Shown here piece after piece: positions 51,945 to 61,103 of a stretch of DNA of 64,000 nt. The DNA lies in contig DBTT01000038.1 of the NCBI GenBank assembly GCA_002307185.1, positions 1 to 64,000 of the forward strand, in the 5' to 3' direction. The notes beneath the pieces were generated by a model. It was given only the letters and a program-made list of their open reading frames with translations, did not search any database and was not told where the DNA came from. This DNA comes from Bacteroidales bacterium UBA1309 (GTDB taxonomy: Bacteria > Bacteroidota > Bacteroidia > Bacteroidales > Dysgonomonadaceae). Position numbers and translations under genes: made by a program. Each line of letters opens with the position of its first letter. The first letter of the stretch is position 1.

Positions 51945-53156
51945 TTATTTTGCTTTGGTAATAACTGCGCGGCTCAGTGCTGGATCGTTGTAATACAGGT
52001 TGTCAACACCGCCGGGAGCTTCAGTAGTAAGCTGTGAAGGAGATATCCCAAACTCATTAACGAGGGCATTATAAACTGCTTGTGCCCGCTCTTTGCTCAA
52101 CTCTTCATTTCTTTTGGCAGATCCAGTTCCTTTATCCGCATATCCTGTAACGACATACACGGCTTTAGGATCTCCTTTTTGAATCACTTTTGCATAAAAA
52201 CCGATGTTTACCCGGGCATCTTTTGATAGTGTACTTTGGTTGATTGGGAAAACAATCAGCATAGGGGATGCAAGTAAAGAGGTTTTTTCAACGATTTTCT
52301 CAACCGCTTTCGTCTTACCAGCATTAGCCAACTGTTGTTTCAATGCCGCATTTTCATTTTTCAAGTTGTTCGCTTCACCTCTAAGCTTATTTAGCTCAGT
52401 CTCGTCGTACTTTATGACATTATTTGTCGTGGTTTTTGATCTATCCCAATTGCGTTTTTTAAACTTATACACTAAACCAATTGATGCTGATAGAATCTTA
52501 TCCTCCCCTTGGTTATTATTTGACTCATGGTCAAAGCGGTCGTTGGTCAAGACGCCTTTGATGTCCAAAGAAAGGTTTAATGAATTTGTCAAACGAAATG
52601 TATTTAAGATACCCCCTACGGCAGTGAGTTCATCTTCACGAGCCACATCTTTTTTTGACATAATCCAACCCACGCCCAAGTAGGGAATGATGTTATAAAA
52701 ACGATCTTCCTTGTATCCAGCCAAAAGATTGGAAAGGTTAAACAAGACATCGCCATTCAAATGAGAATACTTGATTTTCTGTTTGTAGAAAGTCTTTTCA
52801 AACTTCTCCCCAGTAGAATAGAAGTTCGAAATATCATTTGTGATTCCTTTCGCTTGTGTGCCATTATAACCGAAGCGAATTCCTATTCCTGGAGTAAACC
52901 ATTTGCCGACATAGATATTGAATGCTGGAGAGATACGTTTCGATAAAGACTGTTTACTGTCATATTCACCGAAATATACTTGTCCTCCGACACCCGCTCC
53001 AACAAACCAATTATCAAAAAAGCGATTGGTTTCCACTTTGTATTTACTTGAATCAGCATTTTCCTCTACGGTTGTAGAGGTGCTTTGAGTTTGTGCAAAA
53101 AGGCCTCCACTCAACATAACACCAATAATTGTGCTTTTAATTACGTTTTTGTTCAT
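51945..53156 (-). CDS. OmpA-family outer-membrane protein
   Basis: 403 residues: signal peptide (IKSTIIGVMLSGGLFAQ), an N-terminal beta-barrel of about 220 residues (FVGAGVGGQVYFGEYDSKQSLS, ending near ASIGLVYKFKKRN), a coiled-coil linker (LRGEANNLKNENAALKQQLANAGKT), and a C-terminal OmpA peptidoglycan-binding domain (IVFPINQSTLSKDARVNIGFYA, VTGYADKGTGSAKRNEELSKERAQAVYNAL). The barrel sits in the outer membrane and the C-domain holds the cell wall. The conserved Arg/Asp diaminopimelate site appears as GYADKGTGS...ELSKERA. Monocistronic, with a terminator downstream. Confidence 0.88.
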   Translation of the reverse strand: MNKNVIKSTIIGVMLSGGLFAQTQSTSTTVEENADSSKYKVETNRFFDNWFVGAGVGGQVYFGEYDSKQSLSKRISPAFNIYVGKWFTPGIGIRFGYNGTQAKGITNDISNFYSTGEKFEKTFYKQKIKYSHLNGDVLFNLSNLLAGYKEDRFYNIIPYLGVGWIMSKKDVAREDELTAVGGILNTFRLTNSLNLSLDIKGVLTNDRFDHESNNNQGEDKILSASIGLVYKFKKRNWDRSKTTTNNVIKYDETELNKLRGEANNLKNENAALKQQLANAGKTKAVEKIVEKTSLLASPMLIVFPINQSTLSKDARVNIGFYAKVIQKGDPKAVYVVTGYADKGTGSAKRNEELSKERAQAVYNALVNEFGISPSQLTTEAPGGVDNLYYNDPALSRAVITKAK

Positions 53157-53389
53157 CTTGTTCTTGTATTAAGTTTCAAACTATTAATATTTTCTCTTTT
53201 AAATAAATCAAATATTGTTTTATTCTCTTTTCAAAGTAATAGATTCCATTTTTTTTCGAATAATGTTTAGGATATATCACTTTTTGATAGATAAAACATA
53301 TTGTCAAATAAATTTACAAATGAAGGTTTCTGTTTCTATTCCATTTTAATTTTGCCCTCCTTTCTTTTGAAAATAAGATTATTATAGAT

Positions 53390-55762
53390 TCATTTTTTCC
53401 AAAATTTCCATTTCGATTTTTTATGGTTGTCATATCCATATTCTCCATATCCGTATCCATATCCATAATTAAAGGCCGTTTTTTGAACCCCATTAAATAA
53501 TATAGCCATGTTACTCAATCTACGTTCTTGGTATATGCGCTCAATCTCCGGGAGTTGGCGGCGATCTAGCTTGCCGGAGCGCACAACAAATATTGTGACA
53601 TCGGTAATACGATTAATTATAGAGGAATCTGCTACGACTCCTAATGGGACATTGTCAACAATGATATAATCATATAGTTTCTTGAGTTCTTCGATCAGTT
53701 GGTCTAATCTTTTACTTAAAAGTAGTTCAACGGGATTAGGGGCGATCACACCAATAGGTATTAGATCAATGCCCGGCAGTGGTATATTCTTAATAATCAC
53801 ATCATCCATGGAGAGTGAGTGATCAGACAAGTAATGGGTTGCCCCCTTGTCATTTTTAGCTTTTAAGCGCATGCTCAAGGTCCCCTTCCTCAAGTCGAGA
53901 TCCAATAAAACCACTTTCTTCTTTATCAGGGTAAGGCTTGCTGCCATATTAAGCGACGTGAATGTTTTACCAGCTCCAGCGCTGAAAGATGTGAAAGTTA
54001 TAACCTTCTTCGGATCTCCACCAGCATCCATAAATCCTAAATTGGTTCGGAGAATACGAAAGGATTCTGAGAGAGAATCATTACCCTGTTGCTTAACAAA
54101 TATGCCAAGATTGTCAACATTGATATTTTTAGAAAAAGGGATTTCCGCAAGGAATGGCACATTCACCACCTCCTCGATCTCTTTTCTAGTGCGTACCTTG
54201 GTGTCAAGCATAAGCATCAGAATGAGAATGATCGAAGGAATGGCAAGGCCGCAGGCCCCTCCTAATAGTAATTTTTTGAACTTCTTAGGGTAGATCGGAG
54301 AAAAGCTTCCTGTAGCTGGGTCGATTATACGAGCGTTATCATCTACCATGGCTTGATTGAGGGCATTCTCCTCTCTCTTGTTCAAAAGGAAAATGTATAA
54401 TTCTTCTTTGACTTTTTGCTGCCTTTCTACTGACAATATTTCCCTTTGTTTAGCGGGAATTTGCATAGCTTGTCCTTGAGCTTTGCTTGCTTCTTGGCTT
54501 GCATCTTTTTTCTTTATGGACAATCCTGTGATTGTATTATTGGCAGCAGTTATAATATTCTGCTTCAAAGCGTGCAAGGATTTATTCATCTCCTGCACAA
54601 TAGGATTGTTAGCCCCGCTATTCTCAAGCAAGCGATCACGTTTCAGTAGAGCTGAGTTGTATTTATTGATCTGGTCTTCGAGACTGGCATCAACCAGACC
54701 CGTATTATTTGGTATAAGACTATTAATTTCATTTGCATCGTTCAGGTAGTGCTTCATGAAATTTACCAAGCGGATCTGAGTGCTTAATTCCTTTTCCTGA
54801 CTTTTATATTGGCGGCTGTCAGAGACAAACATCTCTCCAGCAGAATTTACATCGACACCTCCATAGCCAGTTTTTAATTTCTCTAAATCAGATTCAACAG
54901 AACCCAACTCGTTTTCGATAAGGCCAATACGTTCTTTGATAAATTTATCGGTATTGACGCCAATACGGTTTTTATCAATTATAGCTTCTTGATTATAAAC
55001 CTCAACCAAGGTGTTCAAAATTTTCGCAGCTCTCAGAGGAGAATTATCATTGAGCTGAAGTTGCATTATTGCGGCAGCTTCATCAGTTTGTGTTATTGAG
55101 AGGCTACTGGTAAACTGCCCAACCATGTTTTCTCGGGGATATTTTGTGACCTTGATCGTTTTTCCATACCAGTCTTGCGAATAAGTATCATTTGAGGTAA
55201 TAAGAATTCGGCCTATACTCGTATTCACTTCTTTCCCTAATGGTACAGAAATAGAACTCTCGCTATCCGTCTCTGGATGCACTGTAAGTTTTACCAGATG
55301 GTTATCTTGAATCTGTACAAGGAAAGAGCTATATGCTTCCGGATTATTATTTATAAAGTTTACTTGAATCGGAGATTCTGTGTATAGCTCAGTATCACGC
55401 AAGCCTCTATGGATCGTGTAACTGATGTTTGCTAAACTTCGGTCTATCACCCGACGCATTATTTCTTTTGAGCGAAACTGCAAAATTTCGTTTGCCACGT
55501 TGACTGGGCTGATAAAGCTATTGAAACGGTTCATCCGCATCGTCCCCTGAGAGTTATTTGGCGTTTTTATCATCACGGTCATCGTCTGTCTATAGACGAG
55601 GGGAGTTTTGCTGTATTGATAGTAGAAATACCCCACAAACAAAGCGATGGAAACAATATACCATTTCCAATAGAAAAGCAGGTATTTTAGTATGTCCAGA
55701 AGATTTATTGATTTCTCTTCTTTTGGCTGTGCTAGGCTCGGGCTATATGAATTGTTACTCAT
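53390..55762 (-). CDS. Wzc-type polysaccharide co-polymerase with tyrosine autokinase
   Basis: 790 residues. A Wzz domain has one membrane segment near residues 30-50, a long coiled-coil/GNVR periplasmic region (QKVKEELYIFLLNKREENALNQA), and a second membrane segment near 500 (LLLGGACGLAIPSIILILML). The cytoplasmic BY-kinase has Walker A (SFSAGAGKTFTSLNMA), A' (VVLLDLDLRKG) and B (DYIIVDNVPLG). The C-terminus ends in a tyrosine cluster, FNYGYGYGYGEYGYDN, the usual autophosphorylation tail. It controls chain length and export of exopolysaccharide with Wza. Last gene of the locus visible here. Confidence 0.92.
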   Translation of the reverse strand: MSNNSYSPSLAQPKEEKSINLLDILKYLLFYWKWYIVSIALFVGYFYYQYSKTPLVYRQTMTVMIKTPNNSQGTMRMNRFNSFISPVNVANEILQFRSKEIMRRVIDRSLANISYTIHRGLRDTELYTESPIQVNFINNNPEAYSSFLVQIQDNHLVKLTVHPETDSESSISVPLGKEVNTSIGRILITSNDTYSQDWYGKTIKVTKYPRENMVGQFTSSLSITQTDEAAAIMQLQLNDNSPLRAAKILNTLVEVYNQEAIIDKNRIGVNTDKFIKERIGLIENELGSVESDLEKLKTGYGGVDVNSAGEMFVSDSRQYKSQEKELSTQIRLVNFMKHYLNDANEINSLIPNNTGLVDASLEDQINKYNSALLKRDRLLENSGANNPIVQEMNKSLHALKQNIITAANNTITGLSIKKKDASQEASKAQGQAMQIPAKQREILSVERQQKVKEELYIFLLNKREENALNQAMVDDNARIIDPATGSFSPIYPKKFKKLLLGGACGLAIPSIILILMLMLDTKVRTRKEIEEVVNVPFLAEIPFSKNINVDNLGIFVKQQGNDSLSESFRILRTNLGFMDAGGDPKKVITFTSFSAGAGKTFTSLNMAASLTLIKKKVVLLDLDLRKGTLSMRLKAKNDKGATHYLSDHSLSMDDVIIKNIPLPGIDLIPIGVIAPNPVELLLSKRLDQLIEELKKLYDYIIVDNVPLGVVADSSIINRITDVTIFVVRSGKLDRRQLPEIERIYQERRLSNMAILFNGVQKTAFNYGYGYGYGEYGYDNHKKSKWKFWKK

Positions 55763-55774
55763 CTGAATTAATAT

Positions 55775-56572
55775 TTATTTAAGTAAAATCAATACTGATA
55801 GAACTATGCTAAGAGTTCCAAATCCTGTCGAAATGAGCATCCAATTGTTTTGAAAGCTTTGGCTTGGCTTTCCTGATTTTGGTTGAACATAGACAATATC
55901 ATTTTGCTGGAGATAATATACAGGAGAATCAAACAGAGAGACAGCACGCAAATTGACATTGTACATCTTTCGCACCCCATTCTCTGTTCGGATCACAGCT
56001 ACGTCTTCCAAGCGACCATTGGTCGTAACTCCTCTGGTTTTGGCTATGGCTTCCAGTAGGGTTACTCGTTTGTCATCCAACGTGAGAACTCCAACGCTTC
56101 CTACTTCGCCCAACATTAATATCTTTAGATTTAGCAAATCAACCGTAACAAGAGGATCTTTAATCAAACCTTTGTCGATCAATGTTTTCTTAATCACATC
56201 CGAGAACTCAAGCTGAGTGAGGCCTTCCGCATGCAACTTTCCCAATACAGGAAAGTCTATGTCGCCATCTCTGTTTACCGTATATCCTTTCTCTCTAATT
56301 TGGCTCGAAGTCAAGGTGGAAGACGAAATGTCCCCCTGGTTGTCTATTTTGTAGGCACCCATGCCGAGGTTGAAGGGAGCAGCAAGTTCTGGGGTTTTTG
56401 AACTTACCACAATGCTCAGACGATCGTCTCTTTGGATTTTAATTTCGCCTTGTTCTGTCACGGGATAATTTTTGTATGGAACCATGTCGTCCACATAGGT
56501 TATCTTATGAAATGCACAAGAAGTAAATAACATTATTTCCGATAACAGGAAAAAAATAAGATATTTCCTCAT
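55775..56572 (-). CDS. polysaccharide export outer-membrane protein (Wza/SLBB)
   Basis: 265 residues with a lipoprotein signal (YLIFFLLSEIMLFTSC). The Poly_export domain (IKIQRDDRLSIVVSSKTPELAAPFN ... VNRDGDIDFPVLGKLHAEGLTQLEF) precedes one SLBB domain (KILMLGEVGSVGVLTLDDKRVTLLEAIAKTRGVTTNGR). A C-terminal hydrophobic segment (MLISTGFGTLSIVLSVLILL) could span the outer membrane. It forms the export channel and pairs with the downstream tyrosine autokinase, 12 bp away. Shorter than E. coli Wza (about 380), with one SLBB instead of two, as is usual in Bacteroidota. Confidence 0.9.
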   Translation of the reverse strand: MRKYLIFFLLSEIMLFTSCAFHKITYVDDMVPYKNYPVTEQGEIKIQRDDRLSIVVSSKTPELAAPFNLGMGAYKIDNQGDISSSTLTSSQIREKGYTVNRDGDIDFPVLGKLHAEGLTQLEFSDVIKKTLIDKGLIKDPLVTVDLLNLKILMLGEVGSVGVLTLDDKRVTLLEAIAKTRGVTTNGRLEDVAVIRTENGVRKMYNVNLRAVSLFDSPVYYLQQNDIVYVQPKSGKPSQSFQNNWMLISTGFGTLSIVLSVLILLK

Positions 56573-56594
56573 AAATTAAATTATTAATGTAGTT

Positions 56595-57539
56595 TTATTT
56601 TATCAATGTTTGCTTTAATCTCAGTTTTTTTATTTCGCCAAAACAAATTTCGGCGGCGTCTTGGTTTGGTAAGCATTTTAAGACACAAACGGGTATTTTA
56701 TCGATGATCATTTCGAGTACATCGCATAACGAGGAATACAGATGGTCATTCCACCTCAATGAAGAACAGGAAGGGAGCAAAGCAATCATTGCATCTAAGC
56801 CTCTAGCTTCTGATATCCGGTTCTCAGGAGCTTGATTTAATCTGACTATGGCAGCGAGCTCTACTTTTCTGTTAGTATAGCATGGAGTCTTTCCACTCCA
56901 CGGGGTTCCGTATATGAAAATATTACCCTCTGAATCTACCTGCACAGCAGGATTGTCATCATTCAACAGTTTCGTGCCACCAATGTAACGCAACCATAAG
57001 GAGCTATGGGTGCTTTTGCCTGTCCCGCTTTTTCCGAGAAAAGCAAAACCGAGGTTTTCTTTTTCAACTACGGACGCGTGAATGAGTACAGTTTGATGTG
57101 CAACCGCCATTTGAGAAAAAGCCACCATGAAGAATGAAGTTAAAGCTTCTCCTGCGGATGAATCGTCTAATTTAAGATAAACGGTCGAGTCTGAAAAATC
57201 TTTATTACTGATCATGGCGTATTTATATTTTCCCTCTTCATAGCTAATAATGGTGATGTATGCAAATTCGTTTTCATAAAGAAGTAAGCACTCCCCAAGA
57301 ACGCCTTTCACCTCACTCAATAGATGAAAAGATGAAATATCTTCTTTAAAACAATCTTCACTGACTACTATTTTGCATACAAACCCGTCTATCTTGTTCA
57401 CATCACGACGGAATGGCTCAGAAGATGTCAGTAGATTTTCAAAAGATACTTTCCTCGGAAAATCAATCTTGCACCAAAGTCCCGCTATTTGATAGCAGCT
57501 GGAAATTATGGAAGTTTGTGTCCTAGACAATATTTGCAT
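56595..57539 (-). CDS. HprK-like serine kinase family protein
   Basis: 314 residues. The P-loop FAFLGKSGTGKSTHSSLWLRY (about 168-188) and downstream LLNDDNPAVQV and GTPWSGKTPCYTNRKVELAAIVRL match HPr-kinase/PEPCK-like proteins lacking the N-terminal regulatory domain of true HprK. Such kinases occur in lasso-peptide and exopolysaccharide/PEP-CTERM clusters beside PqqD-like proteins and a nucleotidyltransferase, exactly the company here. The substrate is unknown; a small protein or peptide is likely. It follows the ABC exporter by 17 bp and precedes Wza by 22 bp. Confidence 0.78.
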   Translation of the reverse strand: MQILSRTQTSIISSCYQIAGLWCKIDFPRKVSFENLLTSSEPFRRDVNKIDGFVCKIVVSEDCFKEDISSFHLLSEVKGVLGECLLLYENEFAYITIISYEEGKYKYAMISNKDFSDSTVYLKLDDSSAGEALTSFFMVAFSQMAVAHQTVLIHASVVEKENLGFAFLGKSGTGKSTHSSLWLRYIGGTKLLNDDNPAVQVDSEGNIFIYGTPWSGKTPCYTNRKVELAAIVRLNQAPENRISEARGLDAMIALLPSCSSLRWNDHLYSSLCDVLEMIIDKIPVCVLKCLPNQDAAEICFGEIKKLRLKQTLIK

Positions 57540-57556
57540 TGTTGTTTGTAAAATTT

Positions 57557-59191
57557 CTAATTTATATGTATTGTTTTTGAGCAGGCTTCAGCCAAACGCA
57601 AGTCGTGAGTCACGAATATCATAATCCGGTCTTTTCCGGCTTTAAATAGATTGATTATTAATTGTTTAGTTGTCTCTGAATCCAAGGCAGAGGATATTTC
57701 GTCAAACAACCAGACACTACTATCTCTAAGCAATGCTCTTGCTATTGCAATTCTCTGAGCTTGTCCTTCTGATAGCCCGTAGCCTAATTCGCCAATTGTC
57801 GTGTCAAGGCCTTCGGACAGCAAGAATACAAAATCAGCACAAGCGAGCTTCAGCACCTCTTCTAATTCGGTGTTCGTGGCAGATTGCTTAGCGAGTAATA
57901 GGTTTTCTCTAATTGTCCCACTAAACAAGGTATTGCCTTGAGGCACATAAGAGAAATTTGTCCTTGTATCCATCGATACTGGATGCCTCGACCCTCCAGT
58001 CATAAAATAGATTTTCCCGTTATCAGGCTTCACCAAAGATAGCATCAGCCGGATGAGAGTGGTTTTTCCCTTTCCGCTTGAACCGAGAATAGCCACAGGT
58101 TGTCCTATTTCAAAGCCCGCGGTAAAACCTTCGATCACCTTTTGGTCGTCGTATTGAAAGGAAACGTTCTCCAAGCAGAGTCTTTGTACATGGGCTATGT
58201 GTTCTTGATTGCATTCACTTTCTTTCTCTCCTTTGTACAAATCTACCAGTCTGTCGATGGCAGTCGTATTGCGGATGAATGCCGGAATAAATGCCATCAA
58301 TGCGAATATCGGCATTTGTATTTTTCCAACAAGCTGGAGAAAAGCTATCATCGTTCCAACACTTATCTCATGGCTATTCAAACGATAGATTCCCCATAGA
58401 AATGCCAAAAGGTAACCTCCGTTGAATGTTATTTTCATAATCCCTTGTGAGCTGGTGGAAAATTTCAATTGCCTTGTTTTGAATTTCAAAATCTCATCTT
58501 GCACATCAATGAGTTTGTTCCATCGAATATCTCTGGCCTGCAAGGCTTTAATTAGCAATCTGTTTCTTAAGTTTTCTTGGAGAACTGTACCTAGCAGGCT
58601 TTCAGCCTTTTTTACCGATTTGCTTAGCTCTCTTACTTTCTTGTAGTAAAATTTAGAGAATAAGAATAACGGGGAAATGGATAAAATCATCCAGGCCAGC
58701 ATGGGATCCATTATCCAAAGATAACTTATCGAAGCAAGGAGTTTTAGGAATGTCACAAGGAACATTGGGAGTGAATACGACAACATTTGCGTTACCTCGT
58801 TGCTGTCCGAATTCATCCGTACCAACAAATCCCCCGTATGCCACTGCTTGGTTTGTGTCCAAACAGAAAGCATCTGGGTTTTTTCCAGGGAGTTTTGAAG
58901 TTTGATTGTCATTTGTATTCTCACGGATTCGCTAATCCATGAAGTGATAACGCCTAAAACTACGCTGAGTGTCAAAAAAAGTACAATATAGAATAAACTT
59001 AGTCGTAACGAACCTAACTCCGCTCCCACGGCAATATCAACAGCCCTTTTTGACCAAAATATAAAGGCGAAGCCGAAAGCTGCACTAAGAATTTCCAGGA
59101 GGATTACTCTGCTGATTTTTTCTCGAAAGCCAGCCGTCATTCCCCAGGCCCATTGCAATTGTTTTTTTAAATGCAGGTGTTTCATTCTCAT
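57557..59191 (-). CDS. ABC exporter, fused membrane and ATPase domains
   Basis: 544 residues. A type IV ABC membrane domain with about six segments (residues 20-310) is fused to an ATPase with Walker A (LGSSGKGKTTL), Q-loop (FSYVPQGNTLFSG), signature YGLSEGQAQRIAIARALL (LSEGQ for LSGGQ), Walker B with catalytic Glu (VWLFDEISSALDS) and switch His (FVTHD). It has no N-terminal C39 peptidase domain, so any leader would need another protease, such as the S24/S26 protein encoded in the same unit. The cargo (peptide, lipid or glycan) is unknown. It abuts the nucleotidyltransferase gene with no gap. Confidence 0.85.
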   Translation of the reverse strand: MRMKHLHLKKQLQWAWGMTAGFREKISRVILLEILSAAFGFAFIFWSKRAVDIAVGAELGSLRLSLFYIVLFLTLSVVLGVITSWISESVRIQMTIKLQNSLEKTQMLSVWTQTKQWHTGDLLVRMNSDSNEVTQMLSYSLPMFLVTFLKLLASISYLWIMDPMLAWMILSISPLFLFSKFYYKKVRELSKSVKKAESLLGTVLQENLRNRLLIKALQARDIRWNKLIDVQDEILKFKTRQLKFSTSSQGIMKITFNGGYLLAFLWGIYRLNSHEISVGTMIAFLQLVGKIQMPIFALMAFIPAFIRNTTAIDRLVDLYKGEKESECNQEHIAHVQRLCLENVSFQYDDQKVIEGFTAGFEIGQPVAILGSSGKGKTTLIRLMLSLVKPDNGKIYFMTGGSRHPVSMDTRTNFSYVPQGNTLFSGTIRENLLLAKQSATNTELEEVLKLACADFVFLLSEGLDTTIGELGYGLSEGQAQRIAIARALLRDSSVWLFDEISSALDSETTKQLIINLFKAGKDRIMIFVTHDLRLAEACSKTIHIN

Positions 59192-60289
59192 CTAAAAATA
59201 GTTTGCTATTCGCGAAGAAATTTGCACAAACGGAAAAGACATCGCTTCGCTAGGTGCATAACGGAAATTAAGCCGGAAACGGTGAAATAACTGCTTTGCG
59301 ACATTGATCCTTTCTCCATGGAGATTTGTAGTGTTTCCGAAACGGTTGTCCTCAAATCCAAAATTTCCAGCTTCTAAGATTTCATTTAACATCCAGTCTG
59401 GATTGTTCGTTCTTACGAGTTCAAAAGGTAGATATTGGGGGTCAAGCCCAAGGTAATCCACTAAGATTTGGTTCAATATATGCATCCATCGGAGCATCCC
59501 AATATCTCTATATAGCTTTTCAATCCTTTGTCCATCAATCCTTTGATTGTATTTATGGCATACTCTTGCTGAATCACATAATTGACGCAGACCAATGCCA
59601 AATGATAGCGAATGTTTTAAAATATGAGTATTAACTACAAGGTTTGTCATCAATGGAGAAGGAGTGGAAACCTCTTGTCCATGTACCTCAATTTTTATTG
59701 AATTATCCAGCTCGTTTTTGAGTAATTTCTGTAATCTGCTCATTGAAAAAGGATTGTGTACATCGAGAAATCTTTTATGATGTTCAACTTGAATGCCCTT
59801 CCAAACATATTCCGTACTGAAACCCGGTGTTTTTTCTATATCGATTCCTTTTTTCTCAATCAGGTGATTTGCATTTTTGTACTCTTTGTGATCCGAAAAA
59901 TAGAGATCAATATCTCCGCAAACCCTGTGATCCGGCTTATTGTAACAGCACGCTACGCCTTGTCCTTTTAGCAAACAGGGTTTCAGTTTGTTTTCTGAAA
60001 AGAAACTCATTAACTCGCCAATCCGTTGGTGCATCAATCGATTTTGCCGTTCAATGGCATCAATGGCCGCAGTCCACCTGTATATTAAATCTTTTGCAGG
60101 AAAAAGTTCTACAGGAAGTGTCATGATTCCATCATAGATAATTGCTTCAACTGTTTGTTTTTTAGCTAATTGGAAAATATCCACCCATTGGTTATTCGAC
60201 AAAGGGAAATACTCTTTGTCTGCGGAAATATTCCATAGCCCACTTCGAAGCAAGGAAAAAAAGGCGTTGTATATTAAATTGTTGACCAT
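59192..60289 (-). CDS. NTP_transf_5-like nucleotidyltransferase
   Basis: 365 residues. The core motif KPCLLKGQGVACCY ... HRVCGDIDLYFSDHKEYKNANHLIEKKG carries the paired acidic residues (GDIDLYF) of the nucleotidyltransferase superfamily and matches the uncharacterised NTP_transf_5 group. No signal peptide or membrane segment. Members are found beside PqqD-like proteins and HprK-like kinases in RiPP and exopolysaccharide loci, but their target is not known. Nucleotidylation of a peptide, protein or sugar carrier is possible. The stop abuts the ABC exporter start and it starts 4 bp after the PqqD-like gene. Confidence 0.78.
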   Translation of the reverse strand: MVNNLIYNAFFSLLRSGLWNISADKEYFPLSNNQWVDIFQLAKKQTVEAIIYDGIMTLPVELFPAKDLIYRWTAAIDAIERQNRLMHQRIGELMSFFSENKLKPCLLKGQGVACCYNKPDHRVCGDIDLYFSDHKEYKNANHLIEKKGIDIEKTPGFSTEYVWKGIQVEHHKRFLDVHNPFSMSRLQKLLKNELDNSIKIEVHGQEVSTPSPLMTNLVVNTHILKHSLSFGIGLRQLCDSARVCHKYNQRIDGQRIEKLYRDIGMLRWMHILNQILVDYLGLDPQYLPFELVRTNNPDWMLNEILEAGNFGFEDNRFGNTTNLHGERINVAKQLFHRFRLNFRYAPSEAMSFPFVQISSRIANYF

Positions 60290-60293
60290 GTTG

Positions 60294-60563
60294 TTATTTG
60301 CAAATCAGCCCTTGATCTTTAAAGATGGTGATCAGTTTATATACATCCTCCAAAGCGCGCTCCTTGCTAACATCGTATTTTTTCATCAACAATTCTGCCA
60401 TGTATTCTTCTGTAAAGTCAATGCCGTTCAACTCTTCCCACAGCCACACTGCTGATTCGTTGAGTGAAAACACTTTTGTCATGTCCACTGTATCCCGCTC
60501 AGGCTCAATGATTATATAATCATTCCCTACATGTCTTAATATAAGTTTATCTTTTATCCTCAT
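60294..60563 (-). CDS. PqqD-family peptide chaperone (RRE-like)
   Basis: 89 residues with the PqqD winged-helix pattern: LILRHVGNDYIIIEPERDTV (beta wing), VFSLNESAVWLWEELNG (the LN-x-(S/T)-A-x-x-(I/L)-W core), YMAELLMKKYDVSKERALEDVYKLITIFKDQGLI (helices). PqqD-like proteins bind leader peptides and deliver them to modifying enzymes. It overlaps the peptidase gene by 17 bp and precedes the nucleotidyltransferase by 4 bp. No precursor peptide lies next to it. Confidence 0.85.
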   Translation of the reverse strand: MRIKDKLILRHVGNDYIIIEPERDTVDMTKVFSLNESAVWLWEELNGIDFTEEYMAELLMKKYDVSKERALEDVYKLITIFKDQGLICK

Positions 60564-61035
60564 CGTTTGTTCGTGTTAGTTTTGTAAGTCGTTTTAAAAA
60601 TGCCAATAGTACTCTTCTAATGGGACGGAAGATGTGCCAACACCGCCAAATCAGGCGTGATTTAAAAGATGATGCATCCCAAGCTAATTTTCCTCTATAA
60701 ACTATAAAAACTTTTCCAAACACTTCGTCGAGAGAAGCATGCTCTACTTGTTTTGTGTTACCATCGCCGGCCAATACAATTAAATTCTCTTGTAATTCGA
60801 TGACGCGGTGAAGTATAACTCCTATCTGTGTTTTTGCCAATACTATGTCCCCTAATCTTAATGTCTCGCTTTCTGCAGGAGCTAAAAGAATTTTGTCTCC
60901 ATTGCAAATGAAAGGAAACATGCTGTTGCCTTGAACATACATTACAATATTTTTCCCTTCGTTTAAACAAGCTATTACTTGTTCAAAAAAAACATTGTTC
61001 GGTATTGGCGGATATGCTGTACCTGATTTAAACAT
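60547..61035 (-). CDS. S24/S26-type peptidase (signal-peptidase-like)
   Basis: 162 residues. The Ser motif is in MYVQGNSMFPFICNGDKILLAP (Ser near residue 43), followed by LGDIVLAK, VILHRVIEL and LAGDGN. The HRVI motif, with His where bacterial type I signal peptidases use Lys, resembles the Ser-His signal peptidases (S26B, SipW/Sec11 style). There is no N-terminal membrane anchor, but the basic amphipathic C-terminus (LIWRCWHIFRPIRRVLLAFLKRLTK) could lie on the membrane. It begins the module and overlaps the PqqD-like gene. A maturation protease for an unseen peptide or protein is the likely role. Confidence 0.78.
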   Translation of the reverse strand: MFKSGTAYPPIPNNVFFEQVIACLNEGKNIVMYVQGNSMFPFICNGDKILLAPAESETLRLGDIVLAKTQIGVILHRVIELQENLIVLAGDGNTKQVEHASLDEVFGKVFIVYRGKLAWDASSFKSRLIWRCWHIFRPIRRVLLAFLKRLTKLTRTNDEDKR

Positions 61036-61103
61036 TGTTTCTGACAGAACTTAGCAGTTTGATGTTGAAGAACGTTTTTGTAAAGACTCTTCAAAGTTAA
61101 TTA

